11,254 bases of DNA from JBOIBN01 sp050739575 (lineage in GTDB: Bacteria > Pseudomonadota > Gammaproteobacteria > JAKDMP01): assembly GCA_050739575.1 (NCBI GenBank), contig JBOIBN010000066.1:1-11254 (forward strand), in the 5' to 3' direction. A model generated the notes under the pieces. The model was not told where the DNA came from, did not search any database, and saw only the letters and a list, made by a program, of their open reading frames with translations. Made by a program: the position numbers and the translations under genes. Positions within the stretch are counted from its first letter, which is position 1. Every line of letters starts with the position of its first letter. Below are positions 1 to 5,812 of the stretch, piece by piece.

Positions 1-2
1 GG

Positions 3-1271
3 GCTGCACTTCCCGCAATCGAGCGCGGCAGGATCATGGAGCGCATCGCGCAGGGCATCGAGACGCATCTGGATGAACTCGTCGCGCTCGAAAGCCGCGA
101 CCAGGGCAAACCGGAATCGCTGGCACGCCGCGTGGACGTTCCGCGCGCGGCGCTCAACCTGCGCTTCTACGGTGCGGCGGCGAGTCAATTCGCGAGCGAG
201 GCGCATCCCGTGCCCGGCGTGTTCAACTTCACGCTCAGGAATCCGGTCGGCGTCGCCGGTTGCATTTCGCCGTGGAACCTGCCGCTTTACCTTTTCACAT
301 GGAAGCTCGCGCCCGCGCTCGCCGCCGGCTGCACCGTTGTCGCCAAGCCTTCGGAATGGACACCGGCGACAGCGACCCGCTTTGCCGCCATCGCGCACGA
401 GGCGGGACTCCCACCGGGTGTGCTCAACGTCGTGCATGGTCTCGGCGAAAGCGCCGGACGCGCGCTGGTGGATCACCCCGACGTGCGCGCGATCACTTTC
501 ACCGGCGGAACTGCAACCGGCGCCGACATCGCGCGGCGCGCGGCGCCGAAGTTCAAGCGGCTTTCGCTAGAACTCGGCGGCAAGAATCCGACCCTCGTCT
601 TTGCCGACTGCAACTTCGACGAAGCCCTCGCCGGCGCATTGCGCGCGGCGTTCTCAAACCAGGGCGAAATCTGTCTCTGCGGCTCGCGCATTCTCATCGA
701 GCGCCCGATCTACGAACGCTTCCGTGATGCCTTCGTCGCCGGTACAAAAAAACTCAAGGTGAGCGATCCCCGCGACGCCGCGACCGATGTCGGCGCACTC
801 GTCTCGCGCGAACACTACGACAAGGTTCTCGGCTACATTGCGCTCGCACGCGAAGAAGGCGGAAACATTCTCTGCGGCGGCGAGGCTTTGAAAATTCCGG
901 GACGACTTGCCGACGGCTGGTTCGTCGCGCCGACCGTGATCGAAGGACTCGCGAGTGACTGCCGCACCAACCAGGAAGAAATCTTCGGTCCCGTCGCGAC
1001 ACTCATCCCCTTCGAGGGCGAGGACGAAGCGCTCGCGATCGCGAACGACGTGCGCTACGGGCTCGCCGCCTCGCTGTGGACCGAAAATCTCGGCAAGGCG
1101 TTAAGTATCGCCGAACACTTACAGGCCGGACTGATCTGGGTCAACTGCTGGATGCTTCGCGATCTGCGCACACCGATGGGCGGCGTCAAGGATTCCGGTC
1201 TCGGCCACGAGGGCGGCTTCGAATCCCTGCGCTTTTTCACCGAAGCCCGCAACGTCTGCCTTAAGTATTAA
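3..1271 (+). CDS. Aldehyde dehydrogenase, 2-hydroxy-/2-aminomuconate semialdehyde dehydrogenase type (5' end outside window)
   Basis: NAD(P)-dependent aldehyde dehydrogenase that oxidises an aldehyde to a carboxylate in the cytoplasm. The frame is open to the window edge and reads sensibly before the first ATG at 36 (ALPAIERGRI, then MERIAQG). That ATG is therefore internal, and roughly 60-80 N-terminal residues are missing. Counting from the ATG at 36, I see the PWN motif with Asn81, the cofactor-binding Lys104 in KPSE, the general base Glu179 in LELGGKNP, the nucleophile Cys213 in NQGEICLCGSR, and EEIFGPV at 314-320. The C-terminal WVNCWMLRDLRTPMGG and the ending FFTEARNVCLKY match the group containing DmpC/XylG (2-hydroxymuconate semialdehyde), AmnC (2-aminomuconate semialdehyde) and ALDH8. 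A role in meta-cleavage or tryptophan/aminophenol degradation is therefore likely but inferred. No other catabolic gene lies in the window, so the exact substrate is open. Family membership is near certain. Confidence 0.93.
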   Translation, partial: AALPAIERGRIMERIAQGIETHLDELVALESRDQGKPESLARRVDVPRAALNLRFYGAAASQFASEAHPVPGVFNFTLRNPVGVAGCISPWNLPLYLFTWKLAPALAAGCTVVAKPSEWTPATATRFAAIAHEAGLPPGVLNVVHGLGESAGRALVDHPDVRAITFTGGTATGADIARRAAPKFKRLSLELGGKNPTLVFADCNFDEALAGALRAAFSNQGEICLCGSRILIERPIYERFRDAFVAGTKKLKVSDPRDAATDVGALVSREHYDKVLGYIALAREEGGNILCGGEALKIPGRLADGWFVAPTVIEGLASDCRTNQEEIFGPVATLIPFEGEDEALAIANDVRYGLAASLWTENLGKALSIAEHLQAGLIWVNCWMLRDLRTPMGGVKDSGLGHEGGFESLRFFTEARNVCLKY

Positions 1272-1272
1272 C

Positions 1273-1302
1273 GTGAAAATATGACGGGATCCGAACTATA
1301 AA
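1273..1302 (+). promoter_or_regulatory. Candidate sigma-70 promoter for the zinc-ribbon gene
   Basis: A -35-like GTGAAA (1273-1278, 4 of 6 to consensus) is followed after 18 bp by TATAAA (1297-1302, 5 of 6). It begins just after the aldehyde dehydrogenase stop and would start a transcript near 1309, about 37 bases before the zinc-ribbon ATG. The fit is by eye only. Confidence 0.4.
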
Positions 1303-1345
1303 TCACTGAGCTTAAATTTAGGCTGATCAGGGGAGGAAATACGAA

Positions 1346-1804
1346 ATGGCTCTGATTAAGTGCTCTGAATGCGGCCGGGAAATATCCGATCGTGCGACAA
1401 GCTGCCCGGGATGTGGCAACCCAATCGGTCTTGATCACGCCACAACGATTGAGCAGACATCCAAACGCTGGAAGGGCTGGCACTCATGGGGTTTACGCTG
1501 CTTTGCATCGGTATCGCGGTCGCCATCGTAGGTGCGAACTCGGGAGACGGTAGCGCTGTTCTTCCTGCCGGGATCGTGATGATTGGTAGGTGTCATTATG
1601 TTTATCACGGCGCCCATTGGCGCTTGGTGGCATCACGGTTGGAAACACCAAGAACGAAAAAATCAGGAAACCGGATTCATTACTATTGCAGTACTTTTTG
1701 CGGTTTCGGCACTAAATATCAAGCCGATGTCCAACCTTTACAACCATGATGCCGCGGATTTCGTAGCGGATGGGATTACAGCGACGCCACGGGGGAACTG
1801 GTAG
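1346..1804 (+). pseudogene. Zinc-ribbon membrane protein, broken by two compensating frameshifts
   Basis: The ATG at 1346 has an excellent ribosome site, AGGGGAGG at 1329-1336. It opens a frame with an N-terminal zinc ribbon: Cys6-x2-Cys9 and Cys20-x2-Cys23, in the order KCSECG and SCPGCG. This frame stops at 1531 (61 residues), but after about residue 46 it reads as arginine/serine-rich noise. The hydrophobic continuation lies one frame back from about 1486 (GFTLLCIGIAVAIVGA), then returns to the first frame near 1583 (GVIMFITAPIGAWWHHG). One missing base in the G run at 1488-1491 and one extra base near 1587-1589 would join these into a protein of about 152 residues: zinc ribbon, linker, two membrane segments. 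Short zinc-ribbon proteins ending near GAWWHHG are common in proteobacteria, from memory, and their function is unknown to me. Residues past that point may be read-through. It could be real decay or sequencing error. The 61-residue frame alone may be annotated as a gene. Confidence 0.65.
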
Positions 1805-1896
1805 ACGTGCTCGGGGAAGCAGTCGGTTCGACTTTATCGAGTTCTGTCATCCACGCGACTGTACTCTTCCGCTCTGCACCAATAGTGTCGAGAGGG

Positions 1897-2121
1897 TTAA
1901 CGCTTCCGAAAACCTCGAAACGGCAGGAACGTTGCGCCCAGACCGACGATTACGCAGATAATACCGACGATAAGCAGCCACATGGCCTTGTCGGTAGGAT
2001 TGCCGGTGAAAAAATTGGATATGTGCGATGCTGTGGAATGCGATGCGTTGAAGGCAAAGACCAGCAGGACTATTCCCGCAGCGAGAATGGCGAGTCCGAT
2101 GATCCTTCTGATAGCAGGCAT
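1897..2121 (-). CDS. DUF3185 family small membrane protein
   Basis: A 74-residue protein with two hydrophobic helices (about residues 6-24 and 46-67) separated by a short polar loop. The loop contains FFTGNPTDKAMW, which I recognise as typical of the DUF3185 family of small inner-membrane proteins. The tail is basic (FRGFRKR), suggesting a cytoplasmic C-terminus. No function is established for this family that I know of. The start is well supported: an AGAGGAG ribosome site lies about 7 bases before the ATG, and a good promoter lies further upstream (2185-2214). The gene converges on the broken zinc-ribbon gene and stands alone. Long plus-strand frames that cross it are arginine/serine-rich shadows. 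Confidence 0.85.
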   Translation of the reverse strand: MPAIRRIIGLAILAAGIVLLVFAFNASHSTASHISNFFTGNPTDKAMWLLIVGIICVIVGLGATFLPFRGFRKR

Positions 2122-2184
2122 TTGGCTACTCCTCTTGTTGTCGCAAAGAACGATTGGGTATCGGCAGTTATTTGCCTTGTAATC

Positions 2185-2214
2185 ATGCTACGCGTTGCAT
2201 ATTCCCCCTGTCAA
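2185..2214 (-). promoter_or_regulatory. Sigma-70 promoter for the DUF3185 gene
   Basis: On the minus strand, a perfect -35 TTGACA (2214-2209) is followed after 18 bp by TAGCAT (2190-2185, 4 of 6 to TATAAT). Predicted initiation is near 2178, which gives a leader of about 57 bases. The -35 box sits between the two copies of an 11-bp direct repeat. Confidence 0.6.
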
Positions 2215-2228
2215 ATCTGCATATTCCC
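2196..2228. repeat. Exact 11-bp direct repeat around the DUF3185 promoter, candidate operator
   Basis: TGCATATTCCC occurs at 2196-2206 and again at 2218-2228, with starts exactly 22 bp apart, close to two helical turns. Read on the promoter strand as GGGAATATGCA, one copy lies just upstream of the -35 box and the other lies inside the -35/-10 spacer. A protein dimer bound to both would block RNA polymerase. The repeat is directly visible; the operator role is inferred. Confidence 0.5.
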
Positions 2229-2342
2229 GGCGCTACATACCGATCGAAGGGCGTGACGGAAGCGGATGGGAATACCACAATGGTGCCGCTAATTTCAGCC
2301 GCCAGGTTTCACGGACTTGTCTCCCCGGCACCGATGCATGTG

Positions 2343-2390
2343 TTGACACAAAAAGGGATTGACGTTTCAGATCCTGGTGTAGGCTGATAT
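2343..2390 (+). promoter_or_regulatory. Candidate promoter region for the lipid kinase/phosphoesterase pair
   Basis: Two -35-like hexamers occur 16 bp apart, TTGACA (2343-2348) and TTGACG (2359-2364). Neither has a convincing -10 box at the ideal distance: TCAGAT follows the first by 18 bp, and the region TAGGCTGATAT follows the second. The rest of the 297-base gap between the DUF3185 and kinase genes holds only the DUF3185 promoter and its repeat; I see no RNA gene or further frame in it. Confidence 0.35.
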
Positions 2391-2418
2391 CAGGAAACCC
2401 ATTCCGCGGCACTGATCC

Positions 2419-3342
2419 ATGCGCAATGCTGCATTCATGTCCAGACACGGTTTTTTTATGGATGCTCTTATAAATGAACATGCCGGAGGCCGCACCCACA
2501 TCGAGCGCAAAAAACTGCGCGAAAATCTGCCTCGCCTGTTGGCACAGGCGGGACTCGACGTGCGGATTCATTGGGCAACGCCGCGGGAGATACCGGCAAT
2601 GGTCGAACGGCTGGCTCGTTCGGGTGCGTCGCAATTCATCGTCGGCGGTGGCGACGGTACGCTCAGCACGGCCGCACACCGCCTCGTCGGCACCGATACC
2701 ACGCTCGGCGTTTTGCCTCTCGGCACGCTTAATCACTTCGCCAAGGATCTCGGGCTTCCGACGACTCTTGACGACGCTGTCGCCGTGCTGAAACTCGGCC
2801 ATGAGGCTGCCGTGGATGTCGGCGAGGTCAACGGTCGCATTTTCATCAACAACGCTTCGCTGGGCGCTTATGTCAGGGCGACGCGCCACCGCAACATCTA
2901 CCAGAACCGGTTGGGTATGGGCAAATGGCCAGCCATGGCCCTCGCCATGCTGCGCGTATTTTTACGTTTGCCGGTCCTCACGTTGCATCTCGAAGACGAA
3001 CAGAATGCCGATGTCATTCGTACGACATTCGTTTTTCTCGGCAACAATGCCTACCTGCAGGAAGGATTAGGCGGCGTCGAACGCCGGTCGCTCATGCAAG
3101 GCAAATTGGGCCTGGTCACCTCGCGTCAACTCAGCCGTCTCGGAGTTTTCAGAATCGGATTACAGATACTGCGCGGCCGCTTTAAAGACTCACGCGTACT
3201 CGAGCAGCGCCTCACGGAAAAAGTGCGCATCGACTTCCGCAAGAGGCGCATCCGTGTGGCACTAGACGGCGAAATTGCAAAAATCGCAACGCCGCTCGAA
3301 TTCCGCATTCGTCCGCGTGCCCTAAAGATTATCGCGCCGTGA
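2419..3342 (+). CDS. Diacylglycerol kinase family lipid kinase (DagK/YegS/LCB5 catalytic domain)
   Basis: ATP-dependent kinase that transfers phosphate to a lipid hydroxyl, probably at the inner face of the membrane. Numbered from 2419 (307 residues), I see the opening strand and glycine loop (ALINEHAGG, 16-24), the nucleotide-binding GGGDGT at 76-81, PLGTLNHFAKDLGLP at 100-114, FINNASLGAY at 142-151, and near the C-terminus ALDGEI with the DGE at 283-285 expected to carry a catalytic acid. These are the hallmarks of the family containing DgkB, YegS and sphingosine kinases. The start is uncertain. ATGs at 2419, 2437 and 2458 are all in frame, none has a good ribosome site, and the conserved fold begins right after 2458, so the shorter form is quite possible. 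The stop overlaps the next gene by 4 bases, implying a shared message. The substrate (diacylglycerol, undecaprenol, other) is not deducible. Confidence 0.88.
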   Translation: MRNAAFMSRHGFFMDALINEHAGGRTHIERKKLRENLPRLLAQAGLDVRIHWATPREIPAMVERLARSGASQFIVGGGDGTLSTAAHRLVGTDTTLGVLPLGTLNHFAKDLGLPTTLDDAVAVLKLGHEAAVDVGEVNGRIFINNASLGAYVRATRHRNIYQNRLGMGKWPAMALAMLRVFLRLPVLTLHLEDEQNADVIRTTFVFLGNNAYLQEGLGGVERRSLMQGKLGLVTSRQLSRLGVFRIGLQILRGRFKDSRVLEQRLTEKVRIDFRKRRIRVALDGEIAKIATPLEFRIRPRALKIIAP

Positions 3343-4160
3343 CTCGCATCGTTCACCTGTCGGATTTTCACTACGGCACGGAGATCGCTGCGGTTGAAGC
3401 GGCGCTGAAAGCCGAACTCTCGCTCGCCGCATGCGATCTGATCGTGGTCAGCGGGGATATTACTCAGCGTGCGCGGCGCTCGCAATTCCGGCGCGCGCAA
3501 GCCCTTCTCTCCGGCTTTTCTGCGCCTAAGCTTATCGTGCCAGGCAATCACGATATGCCGCTGTATGATTTGCCGCGTCGCTTTACCGGTTCGCTCAGCC
3601 GCTACCACCGCTATATCAACGATGCGCCTTATCCTTGCTATAGCGACGACAGCGTCATTGTGCTCGGAGTCAATACCGGGCGCCCTTTCCTGTGGAAAAA
3701 CGGAACCGTGGACGAGCGCCAGATTGCCGATATCCGCAAACGCCTGGCTTCACAGCCGCAAGAGCGAATCCGGATACTGGTTACCCATCACCCCTTGTTC
3801 GCGCGCTCTGCACGAGGCCTGCGGCTGCACGCCTGGGCGTGGCGTCTGTTGGAGGGGCTGGGAACATACCGGCCGCACGTCGTCTTGTCCGGACACCTTC
3901 ACGTCAGTCATGTGCTGGAAGTACCGGCTGTCAATCCAGAACGCGCAGGCCGTATCCTCGACATTCAAGCCGGCACCGCCCTATCAAATCGCCGGCGCGG
4001 CGAGCCCAATGCCTATAATTGTCTCGATCTCGACTCTACCGGGATCTCGGTCGAAGTCCGCAGCTTCGATGGGCGCGGATTCGCGCACCAAAAACGCCTC
4101 GACTATCAACGCATAAATGACGGATGGAGATTGAAAATCCCGCAAGGGAGCACTGAATAA
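3339..4160 (+). CDS. Calcineurin-like metallophosphoesterase
   Basis: A 273-residue two-metal phosphoesterase. The metal ligands are all in order: Asp9 and His11 in LSDFHYG, Asp40 in VSGDIT, Asn70-His71 in PGNHD, His150 in VTHHP, and His186 with His188 in SGHLHVSH. This arrangement resembles CpdA-type cyclic-nucleotide phosphodiesterases and other class III enzymes, but sequence alone does not fix the substrate. There is no signal peptide or membrane helix, so it is probably cytoplasmic. It starts with GTG inside the stop of the lipid kinase (GTGA overlap) and has no strong ribosome site of its own, so translational coupling is likely. The pairing with a lipid kinase suggests action on a phosphorylated lipid or head group, but that is inference from context. 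The gene ends before a convergent minus-strand operon. Confidence 0.87.
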   Translation: MTRIVHLSDFHYGTEIAAVEAALKAELSLAACDLIVVSGDITQRARRSQFRRAQALLSGFSAPKLIVPGNHDMPLYDLPRRFTGSLSRYHRYINDAPYPCYSDDSVIVLGVNTGRPFLWKNGTVDERQIADIRKRLASQPQERIRILVTHHPLFARSARGLRLHAWAWRLLEGLGTYRPHVVLSGHLHVSHVLEVPAVNPERAGRILDIQAGTALSNRRRGEPNAYNCLDLDSTGISVEVRSFDGRGFAHQKRLDYQRINDGWRLKIPQGSTE

Positions 4161-4166
4161 ATCAGA

Positions 4167-4196
4167 GGCTCCTTATGGTGCTCGACAAACGGAGCC
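4167..4196. terminator. Inverted repeat between convergent genes, weak terminator candidate
   Basis: GGCTCC (4167-4172) and GGAGCC (4191-4196) form a perfect 6-bp inverted repeat with an 18-base loop. It sits in the 62-base gap between the converging phosphoesterase and asparaginase genes. There is no T run on either strand, so intrinsic termination is doubtful. Confidence 0.3.
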
Positions 4197-4222
4197 GGAT
4201 GCGCGGTGCTTCGAGCCTTCGC

Positions 4223-5263
4223 TCATTCGTCCTTGTATATTTTGACGACGAGCTTGCCGTCGATGCCGATCCAGCCACGGTACATACCTGGCGTGTTGAA
4301 CGGCGTCGCGATGTCGCCCTTCGCGTCGAGTGCGATCACGCCGCCGCTGTTCTCGCCGCCGAACTTCACCAGCCTGTCCATCACCATGGTGTCGGCCGCC
4401 TTTTTGAGCGACCAGCCCTTCATCGCCATGAGATCGGAAATGGACTTGGTGAGATCGAGACGCATGTAATACTCGCCGGTGCCGGTGCCGGAAGCGCCAC
4501 AGGTGGCGTCGTCGGCATACGTGCCGGCGCCTATGAGCGGAGAGTCGCCCACGCGCCCGTCGAGCTTGTTGGTGAGTCCGCCGGTGGAAGTGCCGGCCGC
4601 GATATGACCCTCACGGTCGAGGGCAACGGCACCGACCGTACCGTAGGCCCAGCCGTCCTTGCCGACGATGCGTTCGGGCGTGCCCGCCGCGGTCGTGGCC
4701 GGCGTCTTCAATCCCTCGATATGGTCCTGCCAGCGCCGCTCGGTGTAGAACCAGTCTGCAGGCGTGAACCTGAACCCGTGCGCCCAGGCGAAATCTTCGG
4801 CACCGTGGGCGACGAGCATCACGTGCGGGCTTTCGGTCATCACTGCGTAGGCAAGCTTGATCGGGTGCGCCACGTGTTCGACGGCGCCGACCGAACCGGC
4901 TTCGAGCGTGGAACCATCCATGATCGCCGCATCGAGTTGATTCAATCCGCCGCGCGTGAACACTGCGCCGCGCCCGGCGTTGAACAACGGCGAGTCTTCC
5001 ATCACCTCGATCGCGGCCTGCACGGCGTCTATCGCGCGGCCATTCTTCTGCAGTACGGCGTAGCCAGCCTTGAGCGCCTCGCTAAGCGTGGCGCGATACG
5101 CCTTTTCCTGATCCGGCGTCATATCGCCGCGGGTGATGGTGCCCGCGCCGCCGTGGATCACGATGGCAATGGGATGCTGAGTCATGGCCGGCTTCTCCGC
5201 AAAGGCGTCGCCTGTCACGGCCAGCACGGCCGCGGCGGCAAAAAGAATACGCATGCGCTTCAT
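4223..5263 (-). CDS. Isoaspartyl peptidase/L-asparaginase (plant-type, Ntn-hydrolase) with signal peptide
   Basis: Hydrolyses asparagine and isoaspartyl dipeptides after cutting itself into two subunits. The protein has 346 residues. Residues 1-22 form a signal peptide (basic MKRMR, hydrophobic core, AFA before the likely cut), so a periplasmic enzyme is expected. The mature part opens with AIVIHGGAGTI (33-43), the family N-terminal strand. NAGRGAVFT is at 95-103. The self-cleavage site is Gly208/Thr209 in GTVGAVALD, with Thr209 the expected nucleophile. The substrate pocket segments TSTGG (225-229) and KLDGRVGDSPLIGAGTYA (233-250) follow, then GTGTGEYYMR (259-268). Nothing essential is missing. 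An AGGGGAA ribosome site precedes the ATG. An in-frame Met27 could give a cytoplasmic form, but the leader is convincing. It lies 32 bases after the DUF202 gene on the same strand, probably as the last gene of a pmbA operon. Confidence 0.93.
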   Translation of the reverse strand: MKRMRILFAAAAVLAVTGDAFAEKPAMTQHPIAIVIHGGAGTITRGDMTPDQEKAYRATLSEALKAGYAVLQKNGRAIDAVQAAIEVMEDSPLFNAGRGAVFTRGGLNQLDAAIMDGSTLEAGSVGAVEHVAHPIKLAYAVMTESPHVMLVAHGAEDFAWAHGFRFTPADWFYTERRWQDHIEGLKTPATTAAGTPERIVGKDGWAYGTVGAVALDREGHIAAGTSTGGLTNKLDGRVGDSPLIGAGTYADDATCGASGTGTGEYYMRLDLTKSISDLMAMKGWSLKKAADTMVMDRLVKFGGENSGGVIALDAKGDIATPFNTPGMYRGWIGIDGKLVVKIYKDE

Positions 5264-5295
5264 GGTATTCCCCTAAAAACATGCGTGAATGCATA

Positions 5296-5775
5296 TCACT
5301 CGGTGAATAGCAACAACAGCAGCAGTAATCCCAAGCCGAAGAGCGCCGTGCACAGGGCAAAAAACGGTCCCAGAAAAGGGCCGTGACGCACGGGCACCTC
5401 GTGATTACGGCGATAGGCGGCGACATAGATCGCAAAACGGACGCCGGTGGTCACCGCGATGATGATGCCGAAGCTGACCAGTGCCGCGCCGCCCCAGGTC
5501 GAAAGCAGGTTCGGATTGAAGTGGCCGATATGCTGCTGGATGCCGGGCACGCGACGCAGGAGCAGGCCGAAGCGGTCCATGGCGATCCCGAACACCATCA
5601 GCGCGAGCGCCGTGCGCACCCATACCGACAAGGTACGTTCGGCGTTCATGTAGGTACGCTCTGCCGAAAGCTGCGTTTGTTCCTTCGAGACTTTGAGCAG
5701 ACGTCTTATCAGCTCGATCTGTTCGGTCTTGAACTCGGTTTCGCTTTCATCGCGCACAACGCACACGACCCTCAC
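5296..5775 (-). CDS. DUF202 family (YidH-like) membrane protein
   Basis: A polytopic inner-membrane protein of up to 159 residues with a polar, charged N-terminus. The signature AERTYMNAERTLSVWVRTALAL (residues 38-59) runs into the first membrane helix (about 51-70), as in the DUF202/YidH family, where AERT-W-RT is characteristic. Further helices lie at about 96-118 and 132-157, the last ending in a run of leucines. The function of the family is unknown to me. The start is unsettled: the frame begins with GTG at 5775, with other GTG codons at 5766 and 5757. A GAGGG sequence at 5774-5770 could serve one of these later starts. The nearby ATG at 5785 is out of frame. Spacings of 37 bases from pmbA and 32 bases to the asparaginase gene suggest one transcript. 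Confidence 0.82.
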   Translation of the reverse strand: MRVVCVVRDESETEFKTEQIELIRRLLKVSKEQTQLSAERTYMNAERTLSVWVRTALALMVFGIAMDRFGLLLRRVPGIQQHIGHFNPNLLSTWGGAALVSFGIIIAVTTGVRFAIYVAAYRRNHEVPVRHGPFLGPFFALCTALFGLGLLLLLLLFTE

Positions 5776-5812
5776 AACAATTCATACGAATCCAGCATAC
5801 GCCTCAGCCAAC

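Noticed and set aside
1472..1500. TGGCAC resembling half of a sigma-54 promoter
   Set aside because: No TTGC-type second element lies at the required spacing, and the site is inside the zinc-ribbon coding region.
1807..2256. 149-codon plus-strand frame crossing the DUF3185 gene
   Set aside because: From 1897 on it is the antisense of DUF3185 and reads as charged noise. Only the segment before about 1830 looks protein-like, and that is reported as a possible remnant.
2233..2889. 218-codon minus-strand frame upstream of and over the lipid kinase
   Set aside because: It is antisense to the conserved GGGDGT region and has no family resemblance.
3126..3608. 160-codon minus-strand frame over the kinase/phosphoesterase junction
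   Set aside because: It is antisense to two well-supported genes and Arg-rich, without motifs.
5311..5326. Trinucleotide repeat (CAA/CAG units)
   Set aside because: On the minus strand it simply encodes the leucine run of the last membrane helix of the DUF202 protein.
4175..5386. 403-codon plus-strand frame opposite the asparaginase gene
   Set aside because: It is antisense to a fully recognisable enzyme, rich in Arg/His/Gly, with no domain or ribosome site. It is a GC-rich third-position shadow.
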